Positions 47,797 to 57,113 of a DNA stretch of 64,000 nt are shown piece by piece. Numbering within the stretch: position 1 is the first letter of the stretch; each line of letters starts with the position of its first letter. The DNA comes from Pseudothauera lacus. GTDB lineage: Bacteria; Pseudomonadota; Gammaproteobacteria; Burkholderiales; Rhodocyclaceae. The notes under the pieces are model-generated. The model made no database searches and was not told where the DNA came from. It worked only from the letters and a program-made list of their open reading frames with translations. Made by a program: the position numbers and the translations under genes. Location: positions 62,001-126,000 of the forward strand of contig NZ_PZKC01000003.1 of assembly GCF_003034845.1 (NCBI RefSeq). The letters run 5' to 3'.

Positions 47797-50508
47797 ATGC
47801 CCGATTCCGCCTCCCGCGGCCCCTTGTCGCCTTCGCAGTGGTACTGGACGGCCCCTTATGTGGCCGTGGTGCTGTTCGCCGTGGCAATGTTTGCGCTCGC
47901 CTGGCTGATGTTCGAGCGCGAGGCCGCGGCCCAGCGCAGTGCGGTGACGCGTGACGTACAGTGGGCCGAGCAGACCATGCGCATGCACATGCAGGGCAGC
48001 GAGGAGTTCATCGCCCAGCTCGCGCGCGACCTTGCCGCCGGCGTGCTCGATGCCGACAGTTTTCAGTTGCGCGCCAACCAGCACATCGCCAACAACGCCG
48101 AACTGGTGAACGTGGTGTGGGTGGGGGCGGACGAACTGGTGCGCTGGTCGGCGCCCTTCGATACCATCGAATGGCTGGTCGGCGATGCCTTGTCGGCGCG
48201 TCAGCAGCTTGCCTTCCTGCACGCCCGCGAGCTCGGTGGCCCGGCCTATGGCGAGGCCTATGCGGGGGCGCGTGGCACGGCGGTGCTGGAGGTGTATCAG
48301 CCGGTGCGGCGCGGGCGCGAGTTCCTCGGCGCCATCGTTGCAGTGTATTCGGTGGACCGCATGGTGCATCACCTGGTGCCGGGCTGGTTTGCCGAGAAGT
48401 ACCGGCTGGCCCTGCTCGACGGTGGCGGCGAGGTGCTGGCGACGAGCTCGGTGGTCAGCGAGGTCGATGAGCGCCTGTTCTACGAGATCGCCCTTGATCC
48501 GCCGGGCAACGGCCTGATCCTGCGCGCCACTGCCTTCCGCTCTGTAGACGGCCTGCCCAAGACCCTGCCGATGGTGGCCATCGTCGGCCTCTCGCTGCTG
48601 GTGCTGTGGACTCTGTGGATGCTGCGTGCCCACGTGCAGCGCCGCGTCCAGGTCGAGCGCGAGCGCGACCGTCTCTTCAACCTGTCGCTCGACATGCTCT
48701 GCGTGGTCGGTCTCGATGGCCGCTTCCGGCGCTGCAATCCGGCTTTCCTGAACGTTCTCGGCCACCCGCCGGAGAGCCTCGCCGGCACGCCGCTGCTCGA
48801 CCTCGTGCATGCCGAGGACGTTGCCCTTACCGTTGGCCAGTTGCGCGCGCTGGAGGCCGGTCAGGCGGTGAGCTTCGAGAACCGTTGCCGCTGCGCCGAC
48901 GGCAGCCACAAGTGGCTGGTATGGAGCATCAACCCGGTGCGCGAGGAGCTGCAGGTGTATGCGGTGGCGCACGACATCACCGGGCGCAAGGCCACCGAGG
49001 AGGCGCTGCGGGCGGAGTCGGCCTTCCGCAAGGCGATGGAGGAATCGGTGCTCACCGGCCTGCGTGCCATCGATCTGTCCGGGCGCATCATCTACGTCAA
49101 CTCGGCCTTCTCGCGCATGGTCGGTTTCTCACAGGACGAACTGGTCGGCGCCGGGCCGCCTTTCCCCTACTGGCCTGACGAGGACGTCGACACCTGCCGG
49201 CGCAACCTTGAGCTCACCCTCGCCGGGCGGGCCCCCGCGGGCGGCTTCGAGATGCGCATCCGGCGCAAGAACGGCGAACGTCTCGATGCGCGCTTCTACC
49301 TCTCGCCGCTGATCGACCTCACCGGCAAGCAGACCGGCTGGATGGCCTCGGTCACCGACATCACCGAGCCCAAGCGCGTGCGCGCGGCCCTGGAGGCCGC
49401 CCATGAGCGTTTCGAGGCGGTGCTCGATGGCCTCGATGCGGCGGTGTTCGTCGCCGACGCACGCACCGACGAGATTCTCTTCGCCAACCGCGCCTTCAAG
49501 GCCATTCACGGCTTCGACGCGGTCGGGCGCACGGTGCGCGGGGTGGCGGTGCCGCAGCCCGAACGCGGCGACTACCGTGTCGACCCGCGCGGCTTGAGCG
49601 TTGCCGACCTGCCGCGCGAACTGTTCGACGGCGAACTGCAGCACCCGCTCTCCGGGCGCTGGTACCACGTCCGCGAGCAGGCCACGCGCTGGGTGGATGG
49701 TCGCGTGGTGCGCATGGGCATTGCCACCGACATCACCGACCGCAAGCAGACTGCGGAGGTCTCGCGCCAGCAGGAAGAGCGCCTGCAGCGCACCGGGCGC
49801 CTGATCACCATGGGTGAGATGGCCTCCACGCTGGCGCACGAACTCAACCAGCCGCTGTCGGCGATCGCCAACTACTGCATGGGCTGTGTGACCCGCATGC
49901 AGTCGGACAACTGGAAGCAGGACGAAGTGCTGGCGGCAATGCAGAAGGCCAGCTTCCAGGCCGAGCGTGCCGGCAAGATCATCCGCCGGGTGCGCGAGTT
50001 CGTGAAGAAGAGCGAACCGCGGCGCAGCGCGGTGGCCATCGACGAGGTCATCGACGACGCCATCGGTTTCGCCGAGATCGACGCCCGTCGCCTCGGTGCG
50101 CGCGTGCTCACCGAGGTCGAAGAGGGGCTGCCGGCGGTGTACGCCGACCGCATCATGATCGAGCAGGTGGTGCTCAATCTGGTCAAGAACGGCCTCGACG
50201 CCATGCACGACAACCCGCCCGTGCACCGTGTGCTGCGCGTGCGCGCCCGCGCGCTGGGGCGACTGAGCGTGGAGGTGGCGGTGATCGACCGCGGCCACGG
50301 CATCGGCGAGGAGGAGCGCGAGCGCCTGTTCACCCCCTTCTACACCACCAAGGCCGAAGGCATGGGCATGGGGCTCAACATCTGCCGCTCCATCATCGAG
50401 TTCCACGACGGCCGCCTGACGGTTGAATCCAATCCGGAAGGGGGTACCATCTTCGCTTTCACACTGCCTACGGAGGCTGCGAGTGAGCGCCTTGCCCGCC
50501 GAGCCTGA
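47797..50508 (+). CDS. PAS-domain sensor histidine kinase (DctS/FixL-like)
   Basis: A 903-residue membrane kinase. Two membrane helices (about 14-38 and 257-281) bracket a periplasmic sensor domain of about 215 residues. Three PAS domains follow (about 300-400, 410-525, 535-650), then HisKA with the phospho-His in TLAHELNQPLSAIANYCMG (about 680), and HATPase_c with NLVKNGLDAM, DRGHGIG and GMGMGLNICRSI (about 790-870). The kinase core resembles DctS/FixL-type kinases that pair with FixJ-family regulators, and such a gene overlaps its 3' end by 26 bp. The start at 47797 is probable, not certain. Confidence 0.9.
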   Translation: MPDSASRGPLSPSQWYWTAPYVAVVLFAVAMFALAWLMFEREAAAQRSAVTRDVQWAEQTMRMHMQGSEEFIAQLARDLAAGVLDADSFQLRANQHIANNAELVNVVWVGADELVRWSAPFDTIEWLVGDALSARQQLAFLHARELGGPAYGEAYAGARGTAVLEVYQPVRRGREFLGAIVAVYSVDRMVHHLVPGWFAEKYRLALLDGGGEVLATSSVVSEVDERLFYEIALDPPGNGLILRATAFRSVDGLPKTLPMVAIVGLSLLVLWTLWMLRAHVQRRVQVERERDRLFNLSLDMLCVVGLDGRFRRCNPAFLNVLGHPPESLAGTPLLDLVHAEDVALTVGQLRALEAGQAVSFENRCRCADGSHKWLVWSINPVREELQVYAVAHDITGRKATEEALRAESAFRKAMEESVLTGLRAIDLSGRIIYVNSAFSRMVGFSQDELVGAGPPFPYWPDEDVDTCRRNLELTLAGRAPAGGFEMRIRRKNGERLDARFYLSPLIDLTGKQTGWMASVTDITEPKRVRAALEAAHERFEAVLDGLDAAVFVADARTDEILFANRAFKAIHGFDAVGRTVRGVAVPQPERGDYRVDPRGLSVADLPRELFDGELQHPLSGRWYHVREQATRWVDGRVVRMGIATDITDRKQTAEVSRQQEERLQRTGRLITMGEMASTLAHELNQPLSAIANYCMGCVTRMQSDNWKQDEVLAAMQKASFQAERAGKIIRRVREFVKKSEPRRSAVAIDEVIDDAIGFAEIDARRLGARVLTEVEEGLPAVYADRIMIEQVVLNLVKNGLDAMHDNPPVHRVLRVRARALGRLSVEVAVIDRGHGIGEEERERLFTPFYTTKAEGMGMGLNICRSIIEFHDGRLTVESNPEGGTIFAFTLPTEAASERLARRA

Positions 50509-51118
50509 TCAGATCATCTACATCATCGACGACGACGAGGCCCTGCGCGACTCGCTGGTCTGGCTGCTCGAATCGAGCGGCTACCGTGTGCAGGCCCTCG
50601 AATCGGCGGAACGCTTCCTTGCCCGTTACGACGAGAACCTCACCGGTTGTCTGGTGCTCGACGTGCGCATGCCGGGGATGAGCGGCCTGGAGCTGTTCGA
50701 GGAGCTCGGCCGCCGCCGCTGCACCCTGCCGGTGATCTTCATCACCGGCCACGGTGACGTGCCGATGGCCGTCTCCGCCCTCAAGAAGGGCGCGGTGGAT
50801 TTCATCGAGAAGCCGTTCACCGACCGTGACATGCTTGGCCTCATCGAGCAGTGCCTGGCCAGCGAGCGTGAAAACCGCGGCAAGCGCCGCCAGGAGGCCG
50901 ATACCGCGCGCCGCCTGGCTCAGCTCACGCAGCGCGAGCGTGAGGTGCTCGATCTGATCATCCTCGGCAAGCTCAACAAGCAGATTGCCGACGTGCTCGG
51001 CATCAGCATCAAGACTGTGGAGGTGCATCGCGCGCGGGTGATGGAGAAGATGGGCGCCCATTCGCTGGCCGAACTGGTCCAGCACGTGGTCAGCGCGGAG
51101 CCTGCCGCGACGCGTTGA
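50483..51118 (+). CDS. FixJ/DctR-type response regulator
   Basis: A 211-residue two-domain regulator. The receiver domain (about 10-125) has the acidic pair IDDDEA, the phosphorylation Asp in LVLDVRMPGMSG (about 60) and Lys in IEKPFTD; a LuxR-type HTH (about 145-205) has LTQREREVLDLIILGKLNKQIADVLGISIKTVEVHRARVMEKM. The GTG start at 50483 is set by GGAGG at 50472-50476. It overlaps the kinase gene by 26 bp, so the two are surely a pair. The target genes are unknown; the divergent binding-protein gene is a candidate. Confidence 0.92.
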   Translation: MSALPAEPDQIIYIIDDDEALRDSLVWLLESSGYRVQALESAERFLARYDENLTGCLVLDVRMPGMSGLELFEELGRRRCTLPVIFITGHGDVPMAVSALKKGAVDFIEKPFTDRDMLGLIEQCLASERENRGKRRQEADTARRLAQLTQREREVLDLIILGKLNKQIADVLGISIKTVEVHRARVMEKMGAHSLAELVQHVVSAEPAATR

Positions 51119-51178
51119 CCCGCGCCCCCGCGGGGCGCGACGTTGTCGAACGCCGATCTTGTGGTGTAATCGGCGTCA

Positions 51179-52924
51179 ATGACCTCGATCAACGCCTTTC
51201 TCCTGCTCGGTGGCCTGCTGCTCTTCGTCAGCGTGCTGGCCAGCACCCTGTCGGCGCGCCTCGGCCTGCCGCTGCTGCTGCTCTTCCTCTTCGTCGGCAT
51301 GCTCGCCGGCGAGGAAGGGGTCGGCGGCATCGTCTTTCACGATTTTTCCACCGGCATGTTCGTCGGCCAGCTCGCGCTGGCGGTGATCCTCCTCGACGGC
51401 GGCCTGCGCACGCGCATCGAAACCTTCCGCGTGGCACTTTGGCCGGCGGCGGTGCTGGCGACCTGGGGCGTGGTCGGCACCACCCTGTTGCTCGGCCTCT
51501 TCGCCACCTGGCTGCTCGACGTGCATTGGAGTCTGGCCCTGCTGCTGGCCGCCATCGTTGGCTCCACCGATGCCGCGGCGGTGTTCTCCCTGCTGCGCAA
51601 CAGCGGCGTGCGCCTCAACGACCGGGTCAAGTCCACTCTCGAAATCGAGTCCGGCGCCAACGATCCGATGGCCATCCTGCTGGTGACGGTGATGGTCGAG
51701 GTCCTGTTGCAGCCCGACAATGCCAGCCTGCCGCGCTTTGCGCTGCTGCTGATCACCCAGATGGGCCTCGGTGCGCTCGCCGGGGTGGCCGGCGGCTGGG
51801 TGCTGGCGCGCCTGCTCGCCCGCCTGCGCCTGGCAGAAGGGCTCTACGCCTTGCTCATCGTCTCCGGCGGGCTGATGGTCTTTGCCGCTACCAATGCCCT
51901 GGGCGGCAGCGGCTTCCTCGCCGTCTACCTGGCCGGTCTGGTGGTCGGCAACAAGCGTTGCCATGCTACCGAGCACGTGCTGCGGGTGATGGACGGGCTG
52001 GCCTGGCTGGCACAGGCCGGCATGTTCCTCATCCTCGGGCTGCTGGTCACCCCTTCGCACCTGCTCGAACATGCCTGGTACGCGCTGGCGATGGCCTGCT
52101 TCCTGATGCTGGTGGCGCGTCCGCTGGCAGTGTGGCTGGGATTGCTGCCCTTTCACTTCGCCCGCAACGAGGTGCTCTACATCTCCTGGGTGGGCCTGCG
52201 CGGTGCGGTGCCCATCGTGCTGGCCATCTATCCCTTGATGATGGGGGTGCCCAACTCCCTGCTGCTCTTTGACGTGGCCTTTGCGGTGGTGATCGTCTCG
52301 CTGCTGGTGCAGGGCGCCACGGTGCCTACCGCGGCGCGCTGGCTGGGGGTGGTGGTGCCGCCGCGCGACGAACCGGTGGACCGCATGGAGGTGTGGGTGG
52401 GGCACAGCGCTGCGCTCGACCTGATGGAATACCGTGTCGCCGCCGGCGCGCGTGCCGAAGGCCGCCACCCCGACGAGCTGGTCGCCGATGAGGCAGGGGA
52501 CAAGGCGCGCTGCGTGGCGGTGGTGCGCCACGGCAACCTGCTCCGCACCTCGGCGGCGACGCGCCTGGAAGTCGGCGATTCGGTGTGGCTGGCCGCCCCC
52601 GACGAGCTTGCCGAGCCGCTGGCGCGGGCCTTTGCCGGAGGTGCCGGCAACGAGCTGATCGCCCACGCCGGCTTCTTCGGCGAGTTTGTCGTCGATCCGC
52701 AGTGCCCGGCCGGCGAGCTCGCTGCGGCCTATGGCTTCGAGCTCGATCCGGATGAAAACGCGCTGGCGCTGGCGACGATGTTCCGCCGCCGCCTCGGGCG
52801 CCCGCCGGTGGAGGGCGACAAGCTCAGCATCGGCAGCTTCGTGCTGACCGTGCGTGCCATGGATCACGCCGGGCACATCACCCAGATGGGTCTCAAGTGC
52901 CCGACCCTGCCGCGCTTGCTGTGA
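51179..52924 (+). CDS. potassium/proton antiporter (NhaP2/CvrA family)
   Basis: A 581-residue CPA1-type cation/proton antiporter. The membrane part has about 12-13 helices (1-400), with GSTDAAAVFSLLRNSGVRLN and LEIESGANDPMAILLV, the conserved ion-pathway Asp motif. It is followed by a cytoplasmic TrkA-C-like domain (about 405-490) and a CorC/HlyC-type C-terminal domain (about 495-575). This architecture equals NhaP2. It stands alone after the two-component genes. Confidence 0.9.
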   Translation: MTSINAFLLLGGLLLFVSVLASTLSARLGLPLLLLFLFVGMLAGEEGVGGIVFHDFSTGMFVGQLALAVILLDGGLRTRIETFRVALWPAAVLATWGVVGTTLLLGLFATWLLDVHWSLALLLAAIVGSTDAAAVFSLLRNSGVRLNDRVKSTLEIESGANDPMAILLVTVMVEVLLQPDNASLPRFALLLITQMGLGALAGVAGGWVLARLLARLRLAEGLYALLIVSGGLMVFAATNALGGSGFLAVYLAGLVVGNKRCHATEHVLRVMDGLAWLAQAGMFLILGLLVTPSHLLEHAWYALAMACFLMLVARPLAVWLGLLPFHFARNEVLYISWVGLRGAVPIVLAIYPLMMGVPNSLLLFDVAFAVVIVSLLVQGATVPTAARWLGVVVPPRDEPVDRMEVWVGHSAALDLMEYRVAAGARAEGRHPDELVADEAGDKARCVAVVRHGNLLRTSAATRLEVGDSVWLAAPDELAEPLARAFAGGAGNELIAHAGFFGEFVVDPQCPAGELAAAYGFELDPDENALALATMFRRRLGRPPVEGDKLSIGSFVLTVRAMDHAGHITQMGLKCPTLPRLL

Positions 52925-52944
52925 CTCCTGCCACTGGTTGCTGG

Positions 52945-52958
52945 TTGACCTCGATCAA
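52945..52958 (+). promoter_or_regulatory. Fnr/Anr-type box upstream of iorA
   Basis: TTGACCTCGATCAA matches TTGAT-N4-ATCAA with one mismatch, 66 bp before the iorA ATG. Fnr activation of an oxygen-sensitive ferredoxin-dependent enzyme is plausible. Confidence 0.65.
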
Positions 52959-53023
52959 ACGGACATCATTGACCGACCGGTAAGTTAACGCTCTTTTTGT
53001 CCGACGACACCGGGAGTCCGTCC

Positions 53024-54889
53024 ATGGGAGCACCTCTGCCTGCACCGGCCGCCAGCCGCCTGTTCCTTTCGGGTAATGACGCGGTTGCACGCGCGGTATG
53101 GGAGGCTGGCTGCAAGGTCGCTGCCGCCTATCCGGGGACGCCGTCCACCGAGATCCTCGAAGAGCTCGCGCACTACCCCGATCTCTACACCGAGTGGTCG
53201 GTCAACGAGAAAGTCTCGCTGGAGGTCGCGCTGGGCGCCTCGATGATGGGCGCGCGGGCCTTCTGTGCAATGAAGCATGTCGGCCTCAACGTCGCCTCCG
53301 ACGCCCTGATGACCATGACCGTTACCGGTACCGAAGGCGGGCTGGTGATCGCCGTGGCCGACGACGTCGGCATGTCCTCGTCACAGAACGAGCAGGATTC
53401 GCGCTACTGGGGGCGCTTCGCCCACCTGCCGGTGCTGGAACCGGCCGACGCGCAGGAAGCCTATGCGATGACCAAGGCGGCCTTCGAGCTCTCCGAACGC
53501 CACCGCTGCCCGGTGATCGTGCGCATGACCACGCGCATCTGCCACGTCAAGGGCCGTGTCGAGGTCGGCGAACGCATGGCGGTGGAGCCCACCGGTTTCA
53601 CCAAGGACCCACGTCGCTGGGTGATGGTGCCGGGCAATGCCAAACCGCGCCTGCCGCTGATGTTCGAGCGCGAGGCGGCGCTGGCGGTGGAAGCCGAGGT
53701 GTCCGCACTCAACCCGCTGGCGGACGGCAGCGATCTCACCGTCGGCTTCGTCGCCTCCGGGCCCGCCTTCATGCATGTGCGCGAAGCCTTCCCGGATGCG
53801 CCAGTGCTCAAGCTCGGCCTCTCCTGTCCGCTGCCGCTGCACAGGATCCGCGCGCTCGCCGCGCGGGTACGGCATCTGGTGGTGGTGGAAGAGACCGAAC
53901 CGCTGGTGGAAACCGAGCTCAAGGCCGCCGGTGTCGCCTGCCACGGCAAGGACATCCTGCCGCGCCTCGGCGAACTGGCGCCGGACGTGCTGCGCCCGGC
54001 CATCGCCCGGCTGCTCGGCGGCGAGCCCGCAGTGGTCGCACACGTGCCGCAGCAGCAGGTCTTTCCCCGTCCGCCGACGATGTGCGTGGCCTGTCCGCAC
54101 CTGGGCGTCTATTACACCCTGGCGCAGATGCGCAACGTCATCATCTCCGGCGACATCGGCTGCTACACGCTGGGCGCCGGCCATCCGTGGAACGCGCTCG
54201 ATACCTGCATCTCCATGGGGGCCTCGATGGGCATGGCGCTGGGCATGGACAAGGGCAGGGGGGCGGCCGACGCCGGCAAGAAGGTTGTTGCGGTGATCGG
54301 CGATTCCACCTTCCTGCACATGGGCATGCAGGGTCTGCTCGACATCACCTACAACCGCGGCAACGTCACCATCCTGCTGCTCGACAATCGCACTGTCGGC
54401 ATGACCGGCGGGCAGGACAACCCCGGCACCGGGCGCGACATCCACGGCGAAGAAGCACCGCGGGTGGATTTCGCCAAGCTCTGTGAAGCCCTGGGGGTGA
54501 AACGCGAGCGTATCCGCCCGGTGGATCCCTACCAGTTGCCGGTGCTGTTCAAGGCGCTGCGCGAGGAAACCAGGATCGACGAACCGTCGGTGATCATCAC
54601 CGACCGCCCCTGCGTGCTGATCGACGACTACCGCCCGACCCAGCCCTATCAGGTCGTCGAAGAGCGCTGCACCGGTTGTGGCAACTGCGTCGATGTCGGC
54701 TGCCCGGCCATCCACGTCACCCGGCGGGCCACCGAGGTGAAGGCTTCGGGCAAGGAAGTGGAGCTGTCCTTCGTGCGCATCGAGACCGCCGCCTGCACCG
54801 GCTGCGGGCTGTGTGTACAGCCCTGCGCGCCCGAGGCCATCGTCCATGCCGAGGCGCTGCGCCCGGCCCACGTCATGCACAAGCACTGA
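53024..54889 (+). CDS. iorA: indolepyruvate ferredoxin oxidoreductase, alpha subunit
   Basis: Converts aryl-pyruvates (indolepyruvate, phenylpyruvate) to aryl-acetyl-CoA with ferredoxin reduction. The 621 residues contain an N-terminal pyruvate-ferredoxin-oxidoreductase domain (AAYPGTPSTEILEEL, MKHVGLNVASDALM) and a ThDP-binding domain with GDIGCYTLG and GDSTFLHMGMQGLLD. Two C-terminal [4Fe-4S] motifs follow, CTGCGNC...CP (about 549-561) and CTGCGLCVQPCAPEA (about 591-605). The ATG at 53024 has GGGAG ahead; a TTG at 52997 is less likely. iorB follows 14 bp later. Confidence 0.93.
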   Translation: MGAPLPAPAASRLFLSGNDAVARAVWEAGCKVAAAYPGTPSTEILEELAHYPDLYTEWSVNEKVSLEVALGASMMGARAFCAMKHVGLNVASDALMTMTVTGTEGGLVIAVADDVGMSSSQNEQDSRYWGRFAHLPVLEPADAQEAYAMTKAAFELSERHRCPVIVRMTTRICHVKGRVEVGERMAVEPTGFTKDPRRWVMVPGNAKPRLPLMFEREAALAVEAEVSALNPLADGSDLTVGFVASGPAFMHVREAFPDAPVLKLGLSCPLPLHRIRALAARVRHLVVVEETEPLVETELKAAGVACHGKDILPRLGELAPDVLRPAIARLLGGEPAVVAHVPQQQVFPRPPTMCVACPHLGVYYTLAQMRNVIISGDIGCYTLGAGHPWNALDTCISMGASMGMALGMDKGRGAADAGKKVVAVIGDSTFLHMGMQGLLDITYNRGNVTILLLDNRTVGMTGGQDNPGTGRDIHGEEAPRVDFAKLCEALGVKRERIRPVDPYQLPVLFKALREETRIDEPSVIITDRPCVLIDDYRPTQPYQVVEERCTGCGNCVDVGCPAIHVTRRATEVKASGKEVELSFVRIETAACTGCGLCVQPCAPEAIVHAEALRPAHVMHKH

Positions 54890-54903
54890 AAGCGGGAGCA
54901 GCC

Positions 54904-55521
54904 ATGAGTGCAAGCAACAAGACCACCAACATCCTCGTCTGCGGTACCGGCGGCCAGGGCGTCATGACCGCCACCGAGATCCTCGCCGAAGCCGCGCTGT
55001 CGCTCGGCTTCGACGCCAAGAAGACCGAGGTTGCCGGTATGAGCCAGCGCGGCGGCGTGGTGACCTCGCATCTGCGCTTCGGCGCGCAGGTCCTGTCGCC
55101 GCAGATTGTTGCCGGCGAGGCTGACCTGCTGGTCGGCTTCGAGGCCGCCGAGGCGCTGCGTTGGGTGCACATGCTGCGCCCCGGTGCGGCGGTGCTGATG
55201 AACGTCGGCCGTCTGGTGCCGCCGGTGGTGAACATCGGCCTGTTCGCCTACCCCGAGGACCCGGTCGCCCAGATCCGCGCGCTCGGGCTGGAAGTGCACG
55301 CCTTTGATGCCAGCGCGCTGGCCCAGCAACTGGGCAACATCCGTCTCGGCAACACCGTGATGCTGGGTGCCATGGCCGACCGTCTGCCCTTCCCCGCGGA
55401 AGTGCTGCGCGAAGCGGTGCTGGCACGCTTCGCCAGCCGCAAGCCGCAGTTGGTGGACGTGAACCGTCAGGCTTTCGAGCTGGGCCGGCGCGCGGTGGCG
55501 GAGGAAGCGCTGGCGGCGTGA
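54904..55521 (+). CDS. iorB: indolepyruvate ferredoxin oxidoreductase, beta subunit
   Basis: Partner of IorA. The 205-residue gamma-type POR domain begins with TNILVCGTGGQGVMTATEIL and contains KKTEVAGMSQRGGVVTSHLRFG, both family signatures. The ATG at 54904 follows GGGAGCAG. The iorAB pair is typical of archaea and of bacteria that degrade aromatic amino acids anaerobically; here no phenylacetate genes adjoin it, so the pathway is open. Confidence 0.93.
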   Translation: MSASNKTTNILVCGTGGQGVMTATEILAEAALSLGFDAKKTEVAGMSQRGGVVTSHLRFGAQVLSPQIVAGEADLLVGFEAAEALRWVHMLRPGAAVLMNVGRLVPPVVNIGLFAYPEDPVAQIRALGLEVHAFDASALAQQLGNIRLGNTVMLGAMADRLPFPAEVLREAVLARFASRKPQLVDVNRQAFELGRRAVAEEALAA

Positions 55522-55545
55522 GTGGCACGGGGCAGGGTGTCCTGC

Positions 55546-55570
55546 CTCCTCCCCCTTGAAGGGGGAGGAG
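55546..55570. repeat. CTCCTCCCCCTT palindrome, REP-like
   Basis: A perfect 12-bp inverted repeat around a single G, 25 bp after the iorB stop. Its core matches each arm of the element found inside aceF (42982-43081). It might also act as an iorAB transcript-end hairpin, but no T-run follows. Confidence 0.7.
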
Positions 55571-55631
55571 CGCTCGGATCACGAGTGTGCCGGTCTCATT
55601 GCCCGTCGGTTCCTTCTCGCGTATCGCAGTG

Positions 55632-55647
55632 AGTGATCGCGGTCACT
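55632..55647. promoter_or_regulatory. CRP/Fnr-like dyad before folD
   Basis: AGTGA-TCGCGG-TCACT is a perfect 5-bp dyad with a 6-bp spacer, similar to CRP half-sites GTGA-N6-TCAC. It lies 78 bp upstream of the folD ATG. Confidence 0.4.
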
Positions 55648-55724
55648 TAGATTCAGGGGGCGCCCCGTTCGCACAAGCCCCTGATACTGCGATAAAATCG
55701 CCGGTTTTTCCAAAGGCCATTCCC

Positions 55725-56600
55725 ATGACGGCACGCATCATCGACGGCAAGGCCCTGGCGGAACAGGTGCGCGGCGAGATCGCCACCCGCGCGGCTGCGC
55801 TTGCGGCACGCGGCGAGCAGCCCTGTCTCGCGGTCCTGCTGATCGGCGCGGACCCCGCTTCCGCGGTCTATGTGCGCAACAAGGTGGCCGGCTGCGAGAA
55901 GGCCGGCATCCGTTCGCTGCGCTTCGACTATTCCGCCGACGTTGCCCCGGACGTGGTGATGGCCAAGCTCGCCGAGCTCAATGCCGACCCGGCGGTGCAT
56001 GGCATCCTGGTGCAACTGCCGCTGCCGCCGCAGTTCGACGAAGCGGCGGTGCTGGAGGCGATCAGCGTGGAGAAGGACGTTGACGGCTTCCACGCCGAGA
56101 ACGTCGGCCGCCTGTCGCAGAACCAGGAAGCCTTCATCCCCTGCACCCCGCACGGGGTGATGAAGATGCTCGAATCCACCGGCGTGCCGCTGGCCGGCGC
56201 GGAGGCGGTGGTGATCGGCCGTTCCAACATCGTCGGCAAGCCGATGGCGATGCTGCTCACCAACGCCGGCGCCACCGTCACCGTGTGCCACTCCAAGACC
56301 CGCGACCTGGCCTTCCATACCCGCCGCGCGGACATTCTGGTGGCGGCGGTGGGCAAGCCGCGCTTCGTCACCGGCGCGATGATCAAGCCGGGCGCGGTGG
56401 TCATCGACGTGGGCATCAATCGTCTCACCGACGGGCCGGACGCCGGCAAGCTGTGCGGCGACGTGGATTTCGATTCCGCTGCGCAGGTGGCCGGCGCCAT
56501 CACCCCGGTGCCGGGCGGTGTGGGGCCGATGACCATCACCATGCTGCTGGAAAACACCGTGATTTCCGCCGAGCGCGCCGCGCGCCGGAGCGGACGGTGA
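55725..56600 (+). CDS. folD: bifunctional methylenetetrahydrofolate dehydrogenase/cyclohydrolase
   Basis: Interconverts 5,10-methylene-, methenyl- and 10-formyl-tetrahydrofolate using NADP. The 291 residues show [14 protein letters not shown] with the catalytic Lys (about 55), the signature [34 protein letters not shown] and the C-terminal [18 protein letters not shown]. The ATG at 55725 ([11 protein letters not shown]) is the family start. It supplies formyl groups for purine synthesis, in keeping with purE and purK next door. Confidence 0.97.
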   Translation: MTARIIDGKALAEQVRGEIATRAAALAARGEQPCLAVLLIGADPASAVYVRNKVAGCEKAGIRSLRFDYSADVAPDVVMAKLAELNADPAVHGILVQLPLPPQFDEAAVLEAISVEKDVDGFHAENVGRLSQNQEAFIPCTPHGVMKMLESTGVPLAGAEAVVIGRSNIVGKPMAMLLTNAGATVTVCHSKTRDLAFHTRRADILVAAVGKPRFVTGAMIKPGAVVIDVGINRLTDGPDAGKLCGDVDFDSAAQVAGAITPVPGGVGPMTITMLLENTVISAERAARRSGR

Positions 56601-56614
56601 GTGAGGACTTTGAA

Positions 56615-57103
56615 ATGAGCGCTACCCCCATCGTCGGCATCATCATGGGCTCCAACTCCGACTGGCCCACGATGAAGGCGGCCGCCAAGGTGCTGGAAGA
56701 GTTCGGCGTGCCCTTCGAGGCGCGCGTGGTCTCCGCCCACCGCACCCCCGACCTGATGTTCGAATACGCCGAAAGCGCGCGCTCCCGCGGCCTGCAGGCC
56801 ATCATCGCCGGTGCCGGCGGCGCGGCCCACCTGCCGGGCATGGTCGCCGCCAAGACCACCGTGCCGGTGCTCGGCGTGCCGGTGCAGTCGAAGGCGCTGT
56901 CCGGCCAGGATTCGCTGCTCTCCATCGTGCAGATGCCCAAGGGCATCCCGGTCGCCACCTTCGCCATCGGCGAGGCGGGTGCCGCCAATGCCGGCCTGTT
57001 CGCGGTGGCGCTGCTCGCCAACGCCGATGCGGCGCTGGCCGACAAGCTCGAAGCCTTCCGTGCCCGCCAGACCCAGGCGGTGCTGGACATGACCCTGGAT
57101 TGA
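56615..57103 (+). CDS. purE: N5-carboxyaminoimidazole ribonucleotide mutase
   Basis: Moves the carboxyl group from N5-CAIR to give CAIR in purine synthesis. The 162-residue class I PurE has [13 protein letters not shown] at the start, SAHRTPD (about 43-49), and [25 protein letters not shown]. The ATG at 56615 follows GTGAGGACT. It starts 14 bp after folD and is followed 10 bp later by purK. Confidence 0.97.
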   Translation: MSATPIVGIIMGSNSDWPTMKAAAKVLEEFGVPFEARVVSAHRTPDLMFEYAESARSRGLQAIIAGAGGAAHLPGMVAAKTTVPVLGVPVQSKALSGQDSLLSIVQMPKGIPVATFAIGEAGAANAGLFAVALLANADAALADKLEAFRARQTQAVLDMTLD

Positions 57104-57113
57104 TGGACGCGCA

